Of a DNA stretch of 55,319 nt, positions 34,766 through 42,757 are shown piece by piece. The notes under the pieces are model-generated. The model was not told the DNA's origin and did not search any database. It was given only the letters and a program-made list of their open reading frames with translations. Each line of letters opens with the position of its first letter. The stretch's first letter is position 1. The DNA comes from an uncultured Flammeovirgaceae bacterium (GTDB taxonomy: Bacteria > Bacteroidota > Bacteroidia > Cytophagales > MED-G16): positions 1-55,319 of the forward strand of contig CAJXDN010000007.1 of assembly GCA_913052485.1 (NCBI GenBank), read 5' to 3'. The translations under genes and the position numbers were made by a program.

Positions 34766-35749
34766 ATGAAAGAAAAAATAAATTCTATCAAGGAAGAAAT
34801 AAATAGCTATTCTGGTGCTGACTCAGAGAGTGTAGAATTTTTTAGAGTAAAATATATTAGTAAAAAAAGTCTGATCAATGATCTTTTCGAAGACTTCAAA
34901 AAACTTTCTGTTAAAGAGAAAAAAGAACTTGGGAAACCTCTCAATGAGCTTAAGACTCTAGCAAAAGAAAAACTTATATCTCTATCCATAGAAACTTCAA
35001 AAGAAGGTTCAGATGATAACAAACTTGATTATTCTCTTCCTGCCGAAGATGATAGCATTGGATCTCTTCATCCACTAAGAATTGTAAGAAATAACATAAT
35101 TAAAATTTTTAGAGATATTGGATTTAGCATAGAAGATGGTCCTGAGATTGAAGAAGACTGGTATAATTTTACTGCATTAAATTTCCCTAAGAATCATCCG
35201 GCAAGGGAGATGCAAGACACATTCTTCATTTCTAAAGATCCAGATATTGTATTAAGAACACATACTTCTAATGTCCAGATTAGGCTCATGGAAAAACAGA
35301 AACCACCTATGAGAGTAATTATTCCAGGGAGAGTGTACAGGAACGAAACTGTTTCCGCTAAGTCCCACTGTTTCTTCCACCAGGTTGAAGGGTTATATAT
35401 TGATAAAAATGTGAGTTTCAAAGATCTTAAAGACACCTTATATTATTTTGCAAAGGAAATGTTTGGTTCTGACACTAAGGTTAGATTTAGACCCTCCTAT
35501 TTTCCATTTACAGAACCAAGTGCTGAGATGGATATCTCTTGGAAAAACGGCTGGTTAGAAATTTTGGGGTCTGGACTTGTCGACCCTAACGTTCTAAAAA
35601 ATTGCGGGATAGACCCTAAAGAATATTCAGGTTTCGCCTTTGGTATGGGGATAGAAAGAATTGCGATGCTGAAATATGGTATCGATGACCTTAGATTATT
35701 TTCTGAAAATGACAAAAGATTCCTAAGGCAGTTCAGGGGTGCACATTAG
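34766..35749 (+). CDS. pheS: Phenylalanine-tRNA ligase alpha subunit
   Basis: A 327-residue class II synthetase subunit that charges tRNA-Phe (the tRNA itself is at 269-341). The N-terminal coiled coil covers about 1-80; the catalytic domain shows motif 2 (PGRVYRNETVSAKSHCFFHQ, about 189-208), then RFRPSYFPFTEPSAEMDI and motif 3 GFAFGMGIERIAMLKYGI. Start placed at ATG 34766, because the longer frame begins inside the promoter. The beta subunit gene pheT is not adjacent: a 107-base gap with no gene follows, then a gene on the other strand. Confidence 0.95.
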   Translation: MKEKINSIKEEINSYSGADSESVEFFRVKYISKKSLINDLFEDFKKLSVKEKKELGKPLNELKTLAKEKLISLSIETSKEGSDDNKLDYSLPAEDDSIGSLHPLRIVRNNIIKIFRDIGFSIEDGPEIEEDWYNFTALNFPKNHPAREMQDTFFISKDPDIVLRTHTSNVQIRLMEKQKPPMRVIIPGRVYRNETVSAKSHCFFHQVEGLYIDKNVSFKDLKDTLYYFAKEMFGSDTKVRFRPSYFPFTEPSAEMDISWKNGWLEILGSGLVDPNVLKNCGIDPKEYSGFAFGMGIERIAMLKYGIDDLRLFSENDKRFLRQFRGAH

Positions 35750-35856
35750 AGTTTTAAAAATCTATTTATGCTAAAGTGCCAACTACTCCAGTAATGTTAA
35801 AACTTTCTAAAGTATTTCTAAAAAATAGGGGATTTTATACTAAGCTAAAACTGATT

Positions 35857-36306
35857 TTAATCTATAAAAGATTCTTTATTTAAAATAGAATAAATCTGAT
35901 CAACATTCTCATCAGATATAATTCCTATGCCTATGACACCAAAATATTTTTTGTTTTTGCAATCATAGAAGGAGTAAACATTATCATCAACCTTGAACCT
36001 TCTTAAGAACCCACACTCAGATAATATCTCCCTCCTTATGCTCATCATCAGATCTTTGCTTAAAAGATTTATCTCAAATGTATTTATTACGTTTTCAGGA
36101 GTGTCTTCTTTGTAATAATAAATTTCTCCTAACTCAGAATGGGTAGCTTTTACATAGAACTTACTGCTCTCGTTTGTACTCCAAAAATTATCAAAAATAT
36201 TCTGGGCAAATATGTCCGAATTCTCCCAACCCTTGATATCCTGGAAGTTAAGCTCCTGTGCGAAAATAAAATTTGGAAAAATAATTAGTAAAAATACTTT
36301 ATTCAT
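35857..36306 (-). CDS. Secreted hypothetical protein, unrecognised
   Basis: A 149-residue protein from ATG 36306 with a signal peptide MNKVFLLIIFPNFIFAQ (signal peptidase I type, no lipobox). The mature part, opening with ELNFQDIKGWENSDIFAQN, is small, with two Cys (SECGFL and YDCKNK) that could form a disulfide. I do not recognise a family. The start ATG overlaps the stop of the SurA-like gene by one base, so it is probably the last gene of that unit and may act in the periplasm. Confidence 0.7.
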   Translation of the reverse strand: MNKVFLLIIFPNFIFAQELNFQDIKGWENSDIFAQNIFDNFWSTNESSKFYVKATHSELGEIYYYKEDTPENVINTFEINLLSKDLMMSIRREILSECGFLRRFKVDDNVYSFYDCKNKKYFGVIGIGIISDENVDQIYSILNKESFID

Positions 36307-37643
36307 CAATTTACAATGTTACACGAATTGTACTCAGGGTCAATATTAATAAACACATCTTCCCTTGCTTTGATAAACCATTTATCTAATTCAATGCTTT
36401 GTTTTCTATTTAAAGTAAAATTTCTAAAACGTTGATAATCCTCTTCTAAATTACCAAGGTGAGGTGGGATTTTCTCCTTAAAAAAAATTAATTTATATGC
36501 TAATTTTCCATCATCAGTTCTACTCTCAAAAGGAATAGAAATCTGACCAACATCCATAGTATCAATAGTAAAAAAAATGACTGGGTCTAGCTCCTCAACT
36601 AAAACATTCTCGCTTCCCATAGCGTCAGTAAAATATCCTCCAAAAGATGAAGTAAATTTATCATCAGAATATTCTCTTGCTAATTCCTCGAAAGTGATAG
36701 AATCGGAATACGCTAAATTTTTAATACTATCTAAAAAGTGTTTTGTGTTTTGTATATCTAAGTCAGAAAATTGGGGTTGTAATAAAATATGTCTGGAATT
36801 AAATAAATTACCCCTCCTCTCGATAAGCTGTATAAGATGAAATCCGAATTCCGTCTCGACAGGAAGAGATATCTCACCTTCTTTTAGCTTAAAAGCCGCT
36901 GCTTCAAACTCTGGCTGGAATACTCCTCTTCCTACAAACCCAAGATTTCCACCATTCTGGGCACTACCTGGGTCCTGACTATATAGTGTTGCCAAAATTT
37001 CGAAGCTTTCTCCTTTAATAATTCTATCTCTAATTTTTAAAAGTTCATCTCTAGTCTTGTCTTTCTGATCTTTACCTATTTCTGGGATTTTCACAATTTG
37101 AGAAACCTTCACTTGAGTAGAAAAATAGGGTAAACTGTCTGTTGGTACACTCTCATAAAAATCTTTTACCTCTTCGGGGCTAACAGAAACATCTGATAGA
37201 ATTTCCTGTCTCATTTTTCTGACAACCAATTGCTCTTTGGTATCATCAAACAACTCTCTTTTAAATTCAGCAATGGTCTTATTATAATACCTTTCGATCT
37301 CTTCCTCAGAACCTATTTGATTAATTATGACAGCCATCCTAGAGTTTAGTTCCTGATCAACCTGACCATCTTCTACAATCACAGAATCAATCTCAGCTTT
37401 TGCAACTAGTAATTTACTAGTAAGGAGATCTTTCAAAACAGCACATTTTGTGTTTCCAGATATTCTCTCACCCCTAGATAAAATTTCAAGGTAAGTACTC
37501 TCTAGCTCAGACCTTAAAACAATGTAATCATCAACTCTACCAATAATTTCATCTACTACAACACCGCTATTTTGGGATCTTGATGGAAGATAAAAGAAAG
37601 TTAAAATAAAGGTGAAAAAAATAATTTTAGTAATATACCTCAT
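36306..37643 (-). CDS. SurA-like periplasmic peptidyl-prolyl isomerase
   Basis: A 445-residue exported chaperone. The signal peptide begins MRYITKIIFFTFILTFFYLP, giving start 37643; the longer frame (to 37694) runs into the upstream gene without a signal-like start. An N-terminal SurA chaperone domain covers about 25-165, then two parvulin rotamase domains at about 175-277 (SAQNGGNLGFVGRGVFQPEF, GFHLIQLIER) and 283-390 (SRHILLQPQ, SSFGGYFTDAMG). SurA guides unfolded outer membrane proteins to BamA. The start overlaps the preceding lipoprotein gene by 17 bases. Confidence 0.9.
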   Translation of the reverse strand: MRYITKIIFFTFILTFFYLPSRSQNSGVVVDEIIGRVDDYIVLRSELESTYLEILSRGERISGNTKCAVLKDLLTSKLLVAKAEIDSVIVEDGQVDQELNSRMAVIINQIGSEEEIERYYNKTIAEFKRELFDDTKEQLVVRKMRQEILSDVSVSPEEVKDFYESVPTDSLPYFSTQVKVSQIVKIPEIGKDQKDKTRDELLKIRDRIIKGESFEILATLYSQDPGSAQNGGNLGFVGRGVFQPEFEAAAFKLKEGEISLPVETEFGFHLIQLIERRGNLFNSRHILLQPQFSDLDIQNTKHFLDSIKNLAYSDSITFEELAREYSDDKFTSSFGGYFTDAMGSENVLVEELDPVIFFTIDTMDVGQISIPFESRTDDGKLAYKLIFFKEKIPPHLGNLEEDYQRFRNFTLNRKQSIELDKWFIKAREDVFINIDPEYNSCNIVN

Positions 37644-38466
37644 AATCAATACCATTAACGGAATTATTAAATATACTATCACGCAAGTTATCAAATAAAT
37701 ATTGTTTTCTATTATTTAAAAGAATTGTATTAATAATTTCCTCCTCGAATGAAATAGGTGAAAAGTCTCCAATTAATTTTTTATCTAAAATTCTCATAAA
37801 GTGGATATAGTCACTATCCTTAATCTCATAAAATGACCTAGAGTTTAGAAATTTAATTTTGTCTGTTTCTGAAGGGAAAGGAACATTCATTAGTATATCA
37901 TCAAATTTTATCCATGTGGAATCTTCTAGAAATGATTTTTCTGCAAATTGAAAACAATAAGAAACAATTTCTGTAGTATCAGAGTTTGGATATTTTCTTA
38001 GGTTAGATCTAAATGAATTTATTGAAGGTGCATCGACAGGAATCTTTGCATATAGGGTCTTAACTAAATTGAATGGTAATATAAAATCATTTCTATTCTC
38101 TTCATAATATTTAGTTATCTCGGATTCAGATATTTCATAATTGTAAGATGTTGAAAACAAATATTTTTCAAACTCAAACAGTATTAGATTCTCCCTGTAA
38201 GATGAGACCTTCCTATCAATTTTATCTACAACAGCTTGATTTTGAAAAGCTAAACTTAAAACCAACTGTTTCTTTATCCACATGTCAATTTGCTGATTGA
38301 AGACATTAGTACTATCACCTAGGGAGGGTTCATAAACTATGTCATCAACATAAAGAATTGATGAACCAACTCTTGCCAGGACACTTTCCTCCTGTTCTTT
38401 CGAAGAACTCCTCCAGTCACAGGACTGTAGTAAAACAACAACAATACATAAAGCTTTTTTAACCAT
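37627..38466 (-). CDS. SurA-related lipoprotein without a clear isomerase domain
   Basis: A 279-residue lipoprotein from ATG 38466 with lipobox LLQSC. After a short Ser/Glu linker come segments like the N-terminal region of SurA/PrsA chaperones (ARVGSSILYVDDIV, then NQQIDMWIKKQLVLSLAF) and a middle helical part (YNYEISESEITKYYEENRND). The expected parvulin signature with GGxLGxF is not seen, so it may be a holdase only. It lies between the SpoIIE-like gene (8-base overlap) and the SurA-like gene (17-base overlap). Similar lipoproteins occur before surA in other Flavobacteriia. Confidence 0.75.
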   Translation of the reverse strand: MVKKALCIVVVLLQSCDWRSSSKEQEESVLARVGSSILYVDDIVYEPSLGDSTNVFNQQIDMWIKKQLVLSLAFQNQAVVDKIDRKVSSYRENLILFEFEKYLFSTSYNYEISESEITKYYEENRNDFILPFNLVKTLYAKIPVDAPSINSFRSNLRKYPNSDTTEIVSYCFQFAEKSFLEDSTWIKFDDILMNVPFPSETDKIKFLNSRSFYEIKDSDYIHFMRILDKKLIGDFSPISFEEEIINTILLNNRKQYLFDNLRDSIFNNSVNGIDYEVYY

Positions 38467-40003
38467 TGTTAACACTAGTCATTAATAAAGTAATATCATC
38501 ATCAATTAGGTTATTACCTTTAAATTCATTCAAGTCTGTAATCACATTTTTAATAAATTTTTTTGGTTTTTTCCTATTCTCTGTAAATAATTTATAAACT
38601 CTTTTTGTACCGTAAAAATCCCCAAAATCATTTTGTGTTTCAATCAGGCCATCAGTATAACAAAAAAGATGAAAGCTTTCTTTAACTGAAATTTTTGAAA
38701 CTTTGAATTTTGGTAATTCTCTGAACATACCTAATACTGTAGAGCCTTTATCTAATGACTCAACTTTTTTGTCATAAAATATGATAGGGTGTGGATGCCC
38801 ACAATTAACGTATTCTAATGATTTTAGTGAAAAGTCGTAAACACATAGGAACATGCTAACAAACCTCTCGCTTAATCCTCTCAAATTAATTTGAAAATTT
38901 AGCTCTTCTACAATTTTTTGGAGGCTGTCCGTTTGCCTTGCCATAGTTCTTAAGGAAGCCTGTACATTTGACATAAGTAGAGCTGCAGGAACCCCTTTCC
39001 CAGATACATCAGCGATACAAACAAGAAATTTATTGTCATTTAGAGGGATGTAGTCATAGTAATCTCCACCCAAGGCATAATGAGGCATGTAAGATGAGGT
39101 GATCTTTAGTTTTTTTGAGTTTGGCAGGACATTTGGAATTAAGTTTTCTTGAACCTTACGTGCCACATACCTCTCATTCTGGAAATCGTCAAATACAGGA
39201 GATGTTGGTAAATTAAAGATGTTAATTAGGATAGAAACAGAGAGATAAGTGAAATTAAACCCCATTAATAATATTAAAAATAGCAAAGTTTTAATATCAA
39301 AGTATGGTATGAAGAAAGCTTGATTTATAACGAAGAATTGATATATGAGAATGTTAGAAAATATTAAAAATATTGATATCAAAATCGTCTTCCACTTCTC
39401 ATCAAATAACATATAGGCTATCCATCTCTGATTAAATACCAATATTCCCCCGAGTACAAATAAGACGGCCAAGCACAGTTGATAAAAGTCCGATGGGTAG
39501 AAATTGTAAATTATATCAAATGCAAAAATCATGACTGCACCATACTGAAATATTAAGAAAATATTTTTCATTAATGGTGTTGACTCAAATAGAATTAATC
39601 TCTTAAAAAAAATAAAGTTTGTTATGAGGAAAAGTAAAGAAATACCAACAACTAGCTCATTTACTAGTGTAGAAAATAAAGGTGAAAGAATTAAATTCTC
39701 ACCTACTTCAAAGAAGTATAATAAAAAAATTAGTAGTATCGGAAAAATAGATTTAATACTAAAAATTAAAATTTTAAAAAAATTACTGAATATTTCTTTC
39801 CTGCTAACCTTAGAAAAGACAAGATCATAATATCTATAAAATGAGAATATAAAAGAACCTAAAAAGCCAAGGTAAATTGTTCTGTATATAGGAAGACTTA
39901 CCTCCTGTGACTCAAAGAACAGTGTGATGTGAAAGAAAGAAAATAATATCCAAAATAGTATCCCCGTAAACAGATATATTTTTGGATTAAATATTAAGCT
40001 CAT
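38459..40003 (-). CDS. Membrane-bound PP2C-type (SpoIIE/RsbU) serine phosphatase
   Basis: A 514-residue protein with about eight membrane helices in the first 265 residues, then a cytoplasmic PP2C-like SpoIIE domain (about 290-512). Metal-binding residues are in place: GGDYYDY (Asp314), CIADVSGKG (Asp332), FCYTDGLIE, and NNLIDDDITLL at the end. In other bacteria such enzymes reactivate anti-sigma antagonists in partner-switching. No STAS antagonist, anti-sigma kinase or sigma factor lies nearby, so partners are unknown. The membrane half is not a 7TM sensor type I can name. A -7 box ends 4 bases before the ATG. Confidence 0.87.
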   Translation of the reverse strand: MSLIFNPKIYLFTGILFWILFSFFHITLFFESQEVSLPIYRTIYLGFLGSFIFSFYRYYDLVFSKVSRKEIFSNFFKILIFSIKSIFPILLIFLLYFFEVGENLILSPLFSTLVNELVVGISLLFLITNFIFFKRLILFESTPLMKNIFLIFQYGAVMIFAFDIIYNFYPSDFYQLCLAVLFVLGGILVFNQRWIAYMLFDEKWKTILISIFLIFSNILIYQFFVINQAFFIPYFDIKTLLFLILLMGFNFTYLSVSILINIFNLPTSPVFDDFQNERYVARKVQENLIPNVLPNSKKLKITSSYMPHYALGGDYYDYIPLNDNKFLVCIADVSGKGVPAALLMSNVQASLRTMARQTDSLQKIVEELNFQINLRGLSERFVSMFLCVYDFSLKSLEYVNCGHPHPIIFYDKKVESLDKGSTVLGMFRELPKFKVSKISVKESFHLFCYTDGLIETQNDFGDFYGTKRVYKLFTENRKKPKKFIKNVITDLNEFKGNNLIDDDITLLMTSVNNG

Positions 40004-40007
40004 AACG

Positions 40008-40015
40008 CAAAAATA
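40008..40015 (-). promoter_or_regulatory. -7 box of the SpoIIE-like/surA transcript (predicts leaderless mRNA)
   Basis: TATTTTTG on the minus strand (40015-40008), followed by CGTT and the ATG at 40003, so only 4 bases separate box and start codon. No TTG box at the standard distance. It would drive the four-gene run down to the secreted unknown at 35857. Confidence 0.55.
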
Positions 40016-40027
40016 GAAAAGAATAGT

Positions 40028-41488
40028 TTATTTCTTAGAATAATTTGGAGCCTCTCTCGTAATAAAGATATCATGAGGGTGACCCTCGACAGACCCCGCA
40101 TTTGTAATTCTAACAAATTTTGCCTCTTGAAGTTTGGAGATGTTTTTTGCCCCAACGTAACCCATTCCCGCTCTTAGACCACCAACCAACTGATAAATGA
40201 CTTCTCCAACATCACCTTTATACGGCACTCGTCCTACAATACCCTCGGGGACTAATTTCTTTGGGTTATCTTCATTATGCTGAAAATACCTGTCCTTAGT
40301 GCCTTCCTCCATTGCTTCTACTGATCCCATACCTCGATACGCTTTGTATTTTCTACCCTCATAAATAATTATATCACCTGGTGTTTCATCGGTTCCAGCA
40401 AATAATGAGCCGACCATGACGGTATTAGCTCCCGCAGCCAAAGCCTTTACTATATCTCCAGAGAACCTTATTCCACCATCGGCAATTATTGGAACACCAG
40501 AATTTTTTATTGACTTAGCCACTTCATATACAGCTGAAAGCTGTGGTACACCAACCCCAGCAATAACTCTTGTCGTGCATATACTTCCAGGCCCCACCCC
40601 AACTTTTACAGCGTCAACTCCTGATTTTACTAATGCCTTAGCCGCATCACCAGTAGCAATATTTCCGGCAATTAGCTCTATATCATAATTGGATTTAATA
40701 TTTTTAATAAGATCAATGACAGACTTAGAATGTCCGTGGGCTGTGTCGATAGAAATAACATCAACATTTGATTTAATTAACCCATTTAGTCTTTCCTCCC
40801 AGTCATCAGAAACTCCCAACGCAGCACCTACTCGTAACCTTCCCAATTGATCCTTACATGCATTAGGCATAGACTTATTTTTAAGTATATCCTTATATGT
40901 AATTAGACCTACAAATTTATTGCCGTCAACAATTGGTAATTTTTCAATTTTATGTTTCTTTAAAACCTTCTCTGCATCATCTAGACTTATCCCAACCTTT
41001 GCAGTAATCACACTTTTAGTCATAATACCTGAAAGTTTTTTCGAATTATCTTTCTGAAAGCGTAGATCACGATTAGTTACAATACCGACTAACTCCTCTC
41101 TGGGATTTACAATTGGTATACCACCAATCTGATTTTTCTTCATAATATGTAAAGCATCACTAACAGAAGAATCTTTACCCATTGTTATTGGATCCTTAAT
41201 CATTCCACTTTGAGAGCGCTTAACTCTTCTGATTTCCTCTGACTGTTCACTTATGGTCATATTTTTATGGACAATACCAATGCCCCCCTTTAGTGCAATT
41301 GCAATAGCTAATTTAGATTCCGTTACCGTATCCATAGATGCTGAAACTAGCGGTATGTTTAGGGCAATGTTTTTAGAAAGTTTTGTTTGAACATTTGCCT
41401 CCGACGGTATAACCTCAGAGTATGATGGGACTAGAAGAACGTCATCAAAAGTGAGCGCTTCGGAATGAAATTTATAATCTTTTTTCAT
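40028..41488 (-). CDS. guaB: IMP dehydrogenase
   Basis: A 486-residue cytoplasmic enzyme oxidising IMP to XMP, the committed step to GMP. The barrel opens with LTFDDVLLVPSYSEV, two CBS domains are inserted at about 98-205 (regulatory), and the active site is GPGSICTTRVIAGVG with nucleophile Cys304; the flap region follows (YRGMGSVEAM). Length is typical. The gap to the SpoIIE-like gene is 24 bases and that gene carries its own -7 box. Confidence 0.98.
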   Translation of the reverse strand: MKKDYKFHSEALTFDDVLLVPSYSEVIPSEANVQTKLSKNIALNIPLVSASMDTVTESKLAIAIALKGGIGIVHKNMTISEQSEEIRRVKRSQSGMIKDPITMGKDSSVSDALHIMKKNQIGGIPIVNPREELVGIVTNRDLRFQKDNSKKLSGIMTKSVITAKVGISLDDAEKVLKKHKIEKLPIVDGNKFVGLITYKDILKNKSMPNACKDQLGRLRVGAALGVSDDWEERLNGLIKSNVDVISIDTAHGHSKSVIDLIKNIKSNYDIELIAGNIATGDAAKALVKSGVDAVKVGVGPGSICTTRVIAGVGVPQLSAVYEVAKSIKNSGVPIIADGGIRFSGDIVKALAAGANTVMVGSLFAGTDETPGDIIIYEGRKYKAYRGMGSVEAMEEGTKDRYFQHNEDNPKKLVPEGIVGRVPYKGDVGEVIYQLVGGLRAGMGYVGAKNISKLQEAKFVRITNAGSVEGHPHDIFITREAPNYSKK

Positions 41489-41490
41489 AG

Positions 41491-41522
41491 CAAATAAGAA
41501 TTTTATCTATTTGCCAAGCAAA
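41491..41522 (-). promoter_or_regulatory. Possible guaB promoter
   Basis: TTTG (41522-41519), 20 bases, CTTATTTG (41498-41491) on the minus strand. The -7 box keeps TTTG but not the TA. It ends 2 bases before the guaB ATG at 41488. Weak match, listed because the position fits the leaderless pattern seen at four other genes. Confidence 0.35.
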
Positions 41523-41570
41523 ACTAATACATTATAATTGAGTTAAAAAATTCTTTGAAATAATATTAAT

Positions 41571-42131
41571 ATGTCTTATATCGAAATAATAGCTGCATCA
41601 ATGGGAGTGCTTAGTGTATGGTACGCACGCAAAAACAATGTTTTGGTATTTCCGACTGGTATCATCAGTGTAGTAATATATGTCTTCATTACATATGAAA
41701 ATAAAATATATGCTGAATCTGGAATTAATATTTATTACTTCATAATGAGTGTTTATGGATGGATATTATGGACATCAAAAAATAAAAAAATAAAAAAAAA
41801 CATATCAGTATGCACGAAAAAAGAGAATATAATATATTTAATTGCATTTCTTGCTTTTTTTTCAATACTATTATTAGTTCTAAAAAATACAGATAGTGAT
41901 GTTATTTTTTTAGATAGTATAACGACAGCATTTAGCCTAACTGCTATGCTACTGTTAGCTAGAAGAAAATTAGAGAACTGGATTTATTGGATACTTGCAG
42001 ACCTAATATATATACCCTTATTTATCTATAAAGAGCTTTACATAACAAGCCTCCAATATTTTGTTTTCCTAGCACTGGCAATATCTGGTTACTTTCTATG
42101 GAGAAAAAAAGTTAAGCATGAAAAAGATTAG
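41571..42131 (+). CDS. pnuT: PnuC-family vitamin transporter, probably thiamine (PnuT type)
   Basis: A 186-residue inner membrane protein with about seven helices. Family features: SVWYARKNNVLVFPTGIISV (about 16-35) and FIMSVYGWILW (about 57-67), with NWIYWILADLIYIPLFIYK (about 137-155). PnuC proteins move nicotinamide riboside by facilitated diffusion; the PnuT branch moves thiamine in Bacteroidota. A TPP riboswitch and a TonB-dependent receptor lie downstream, so thiamine is the likelier substrate; this is inferred from context only. It overlaps the kinase gene by 14 bases. Confidence 0.82.
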   Translation: MSYIEIIAASMGVLSVWYARKNNVLVFPTGIISVVIYVFITYENKIYAESGINIYYFIMSVYGWILWTSKNKKIKKNISVCTKKENIIYLIAFLAFFSILLLVLKNTDSDVIFLDSITTAFSLTAMLLLARRKLENWIYWILADLIYIPLFIYKELYITSLQYFVFLALAISGYFLWRKKVKHEKD

Positions 42132-42630
42132 CATTGTAGGACCTGAGTCCTCTGGAAAAAGTACTTTAGGTGTCTATTTGTCCAGAGTTCTGGATTGTAG
42201 TCTAATTCTAGAATATTCAAGGGAGTATCTAGGAAATAAAAAAAAATACGGATTTTCTGATCTAACAAAAATTGCAGAAAAACAGAATAGGCTGTATAAC
42301 AAAAAAATTAATGAGAGAGGAAACTTTATAATTTCTGACACATGTCTTTTAGATATCGAAGTTTGGAGTGAAATAAAATTCAAAAAAGTAGATAAAAAAA
42401 TATTAAAACTTTCTTTGGATGAAGCTTATGATGTTTACTTTTTATGTGCTCCTGATATCCCCTGGCAAGAAGACATTTTAAGAGAAAACCCTGAAGAAAA
42501 TAAACGAAAATTAATTTTTAAATTATTCGAAAAAAAAATGTCTAATAGAAATCTGAACTATTACGTTGTAGATGGAAATCTAACAAAAAGATTAAAAAGC
42601 TGCCTTGGTATTATTCATAAAATGATGTAA
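42118..42630 (+). CDS. NadR-like P-loop ATPase/kinase (AAA_28 type), possibly a vitamin kinase
   Basis: A 170-residue cytoplasmic P-loop protein. Walker A is GPESSGKST (residues 8-16), followed by LILEYSREYLG (about 32-42) and FIISDTCLLDIEVW (about 74-87) with a Walker B-like Asp. This resembles the kinase domain of NadR, which phosphorylates nicotinamide riboside. Coupled to a PnuT-type permease, which moves substrate passively, a kinase that traps the vitamin by phosphorylation makes sense; thiamine is the guess from the riboswitch. It overlaps the permease gene and ends 14 bases before the riboswitch. Confidence 0.8.
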   Translation: MKKISIVGPESSGKSTLGVYLSRVLDCSLILEYSREYLGNKKKYGFSDLTKIAEKQNRLYNKKINERGNFIISDTCLLDIEVWSEIKFKKVDKKILKLSLDEAYDVYFLCAPDIPWQEDILRENPEENKRKLIFKLFEKKMSNRNLNYYVVDGNLTKRLKSCLGIIHKMM

Positions 42631-42635
42631 ATTTA
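42605..42635 (+). promoter_or_regulatory. Possible promoter for the riboswitch and receptor transcript
   Basis: TTG (42605-42607), 20 bases, TAAATTTA (42628-42635). The last base of the -7 box departs from consensus. Transcription would begin near 42641, a few bases before the aptamer. If real, the receptor has its own start in addition to read-through from the kinase gene. Confidence 0.35.
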
Positions 42636-42644
42636 TATTATAAA

Positions 42645-42739
42645 GGGGTGCCTTAAATATAAGGGCTGAGACTATACTCTTAAAGCTGATCCAGGTAATG
42701 CTGGCGTAGTAATTTGTTACATACATGTTTAGGAACCCC
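42645..42739 (+). promoter_or_regulatory. TPP riboswitch (THI-box)
   Basis: The region reads GGGGTGCC, a short P2 hairpin (GCCTTA/TAAGGGC), CTGAGA, then CTGATCCAGGTAATGCTGG followed by CGTAG, which are the diagnostic TPP aptamer sequences, including a CCAG/CTGG stem around GTAATG. The 3' limit is less sure: about 25 extra bases lie between CGTAG and AGGAACCCC, where ACCCC (42735-42739) can pair with the opening GGGGT. No T-tract terminator is seen, so control at the level of translation is more likely. The receptor ATG is 18 bases downstream. Confidence 0.93.
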
Positions 42740-42757
42740 GCAAATAAATAAATAATA

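Noticed and set aside
35750-35856. Gap between pheS and the secreted unknown
   Set aside because: I looked for a terminator or small RNA. Only short AT-rich inverted repeats such as AATCT/AGATT are present, too weak to call, and one lies in the stop region of the next gene.
41571-42630. Nicotinamide riboside uptake and NAD salvage pair
   Set aside because: The protein families allow it, but the TPP riboswitch and receptor directly downstream make thiamine the better guess. Kept as an alternative, not as the main call.
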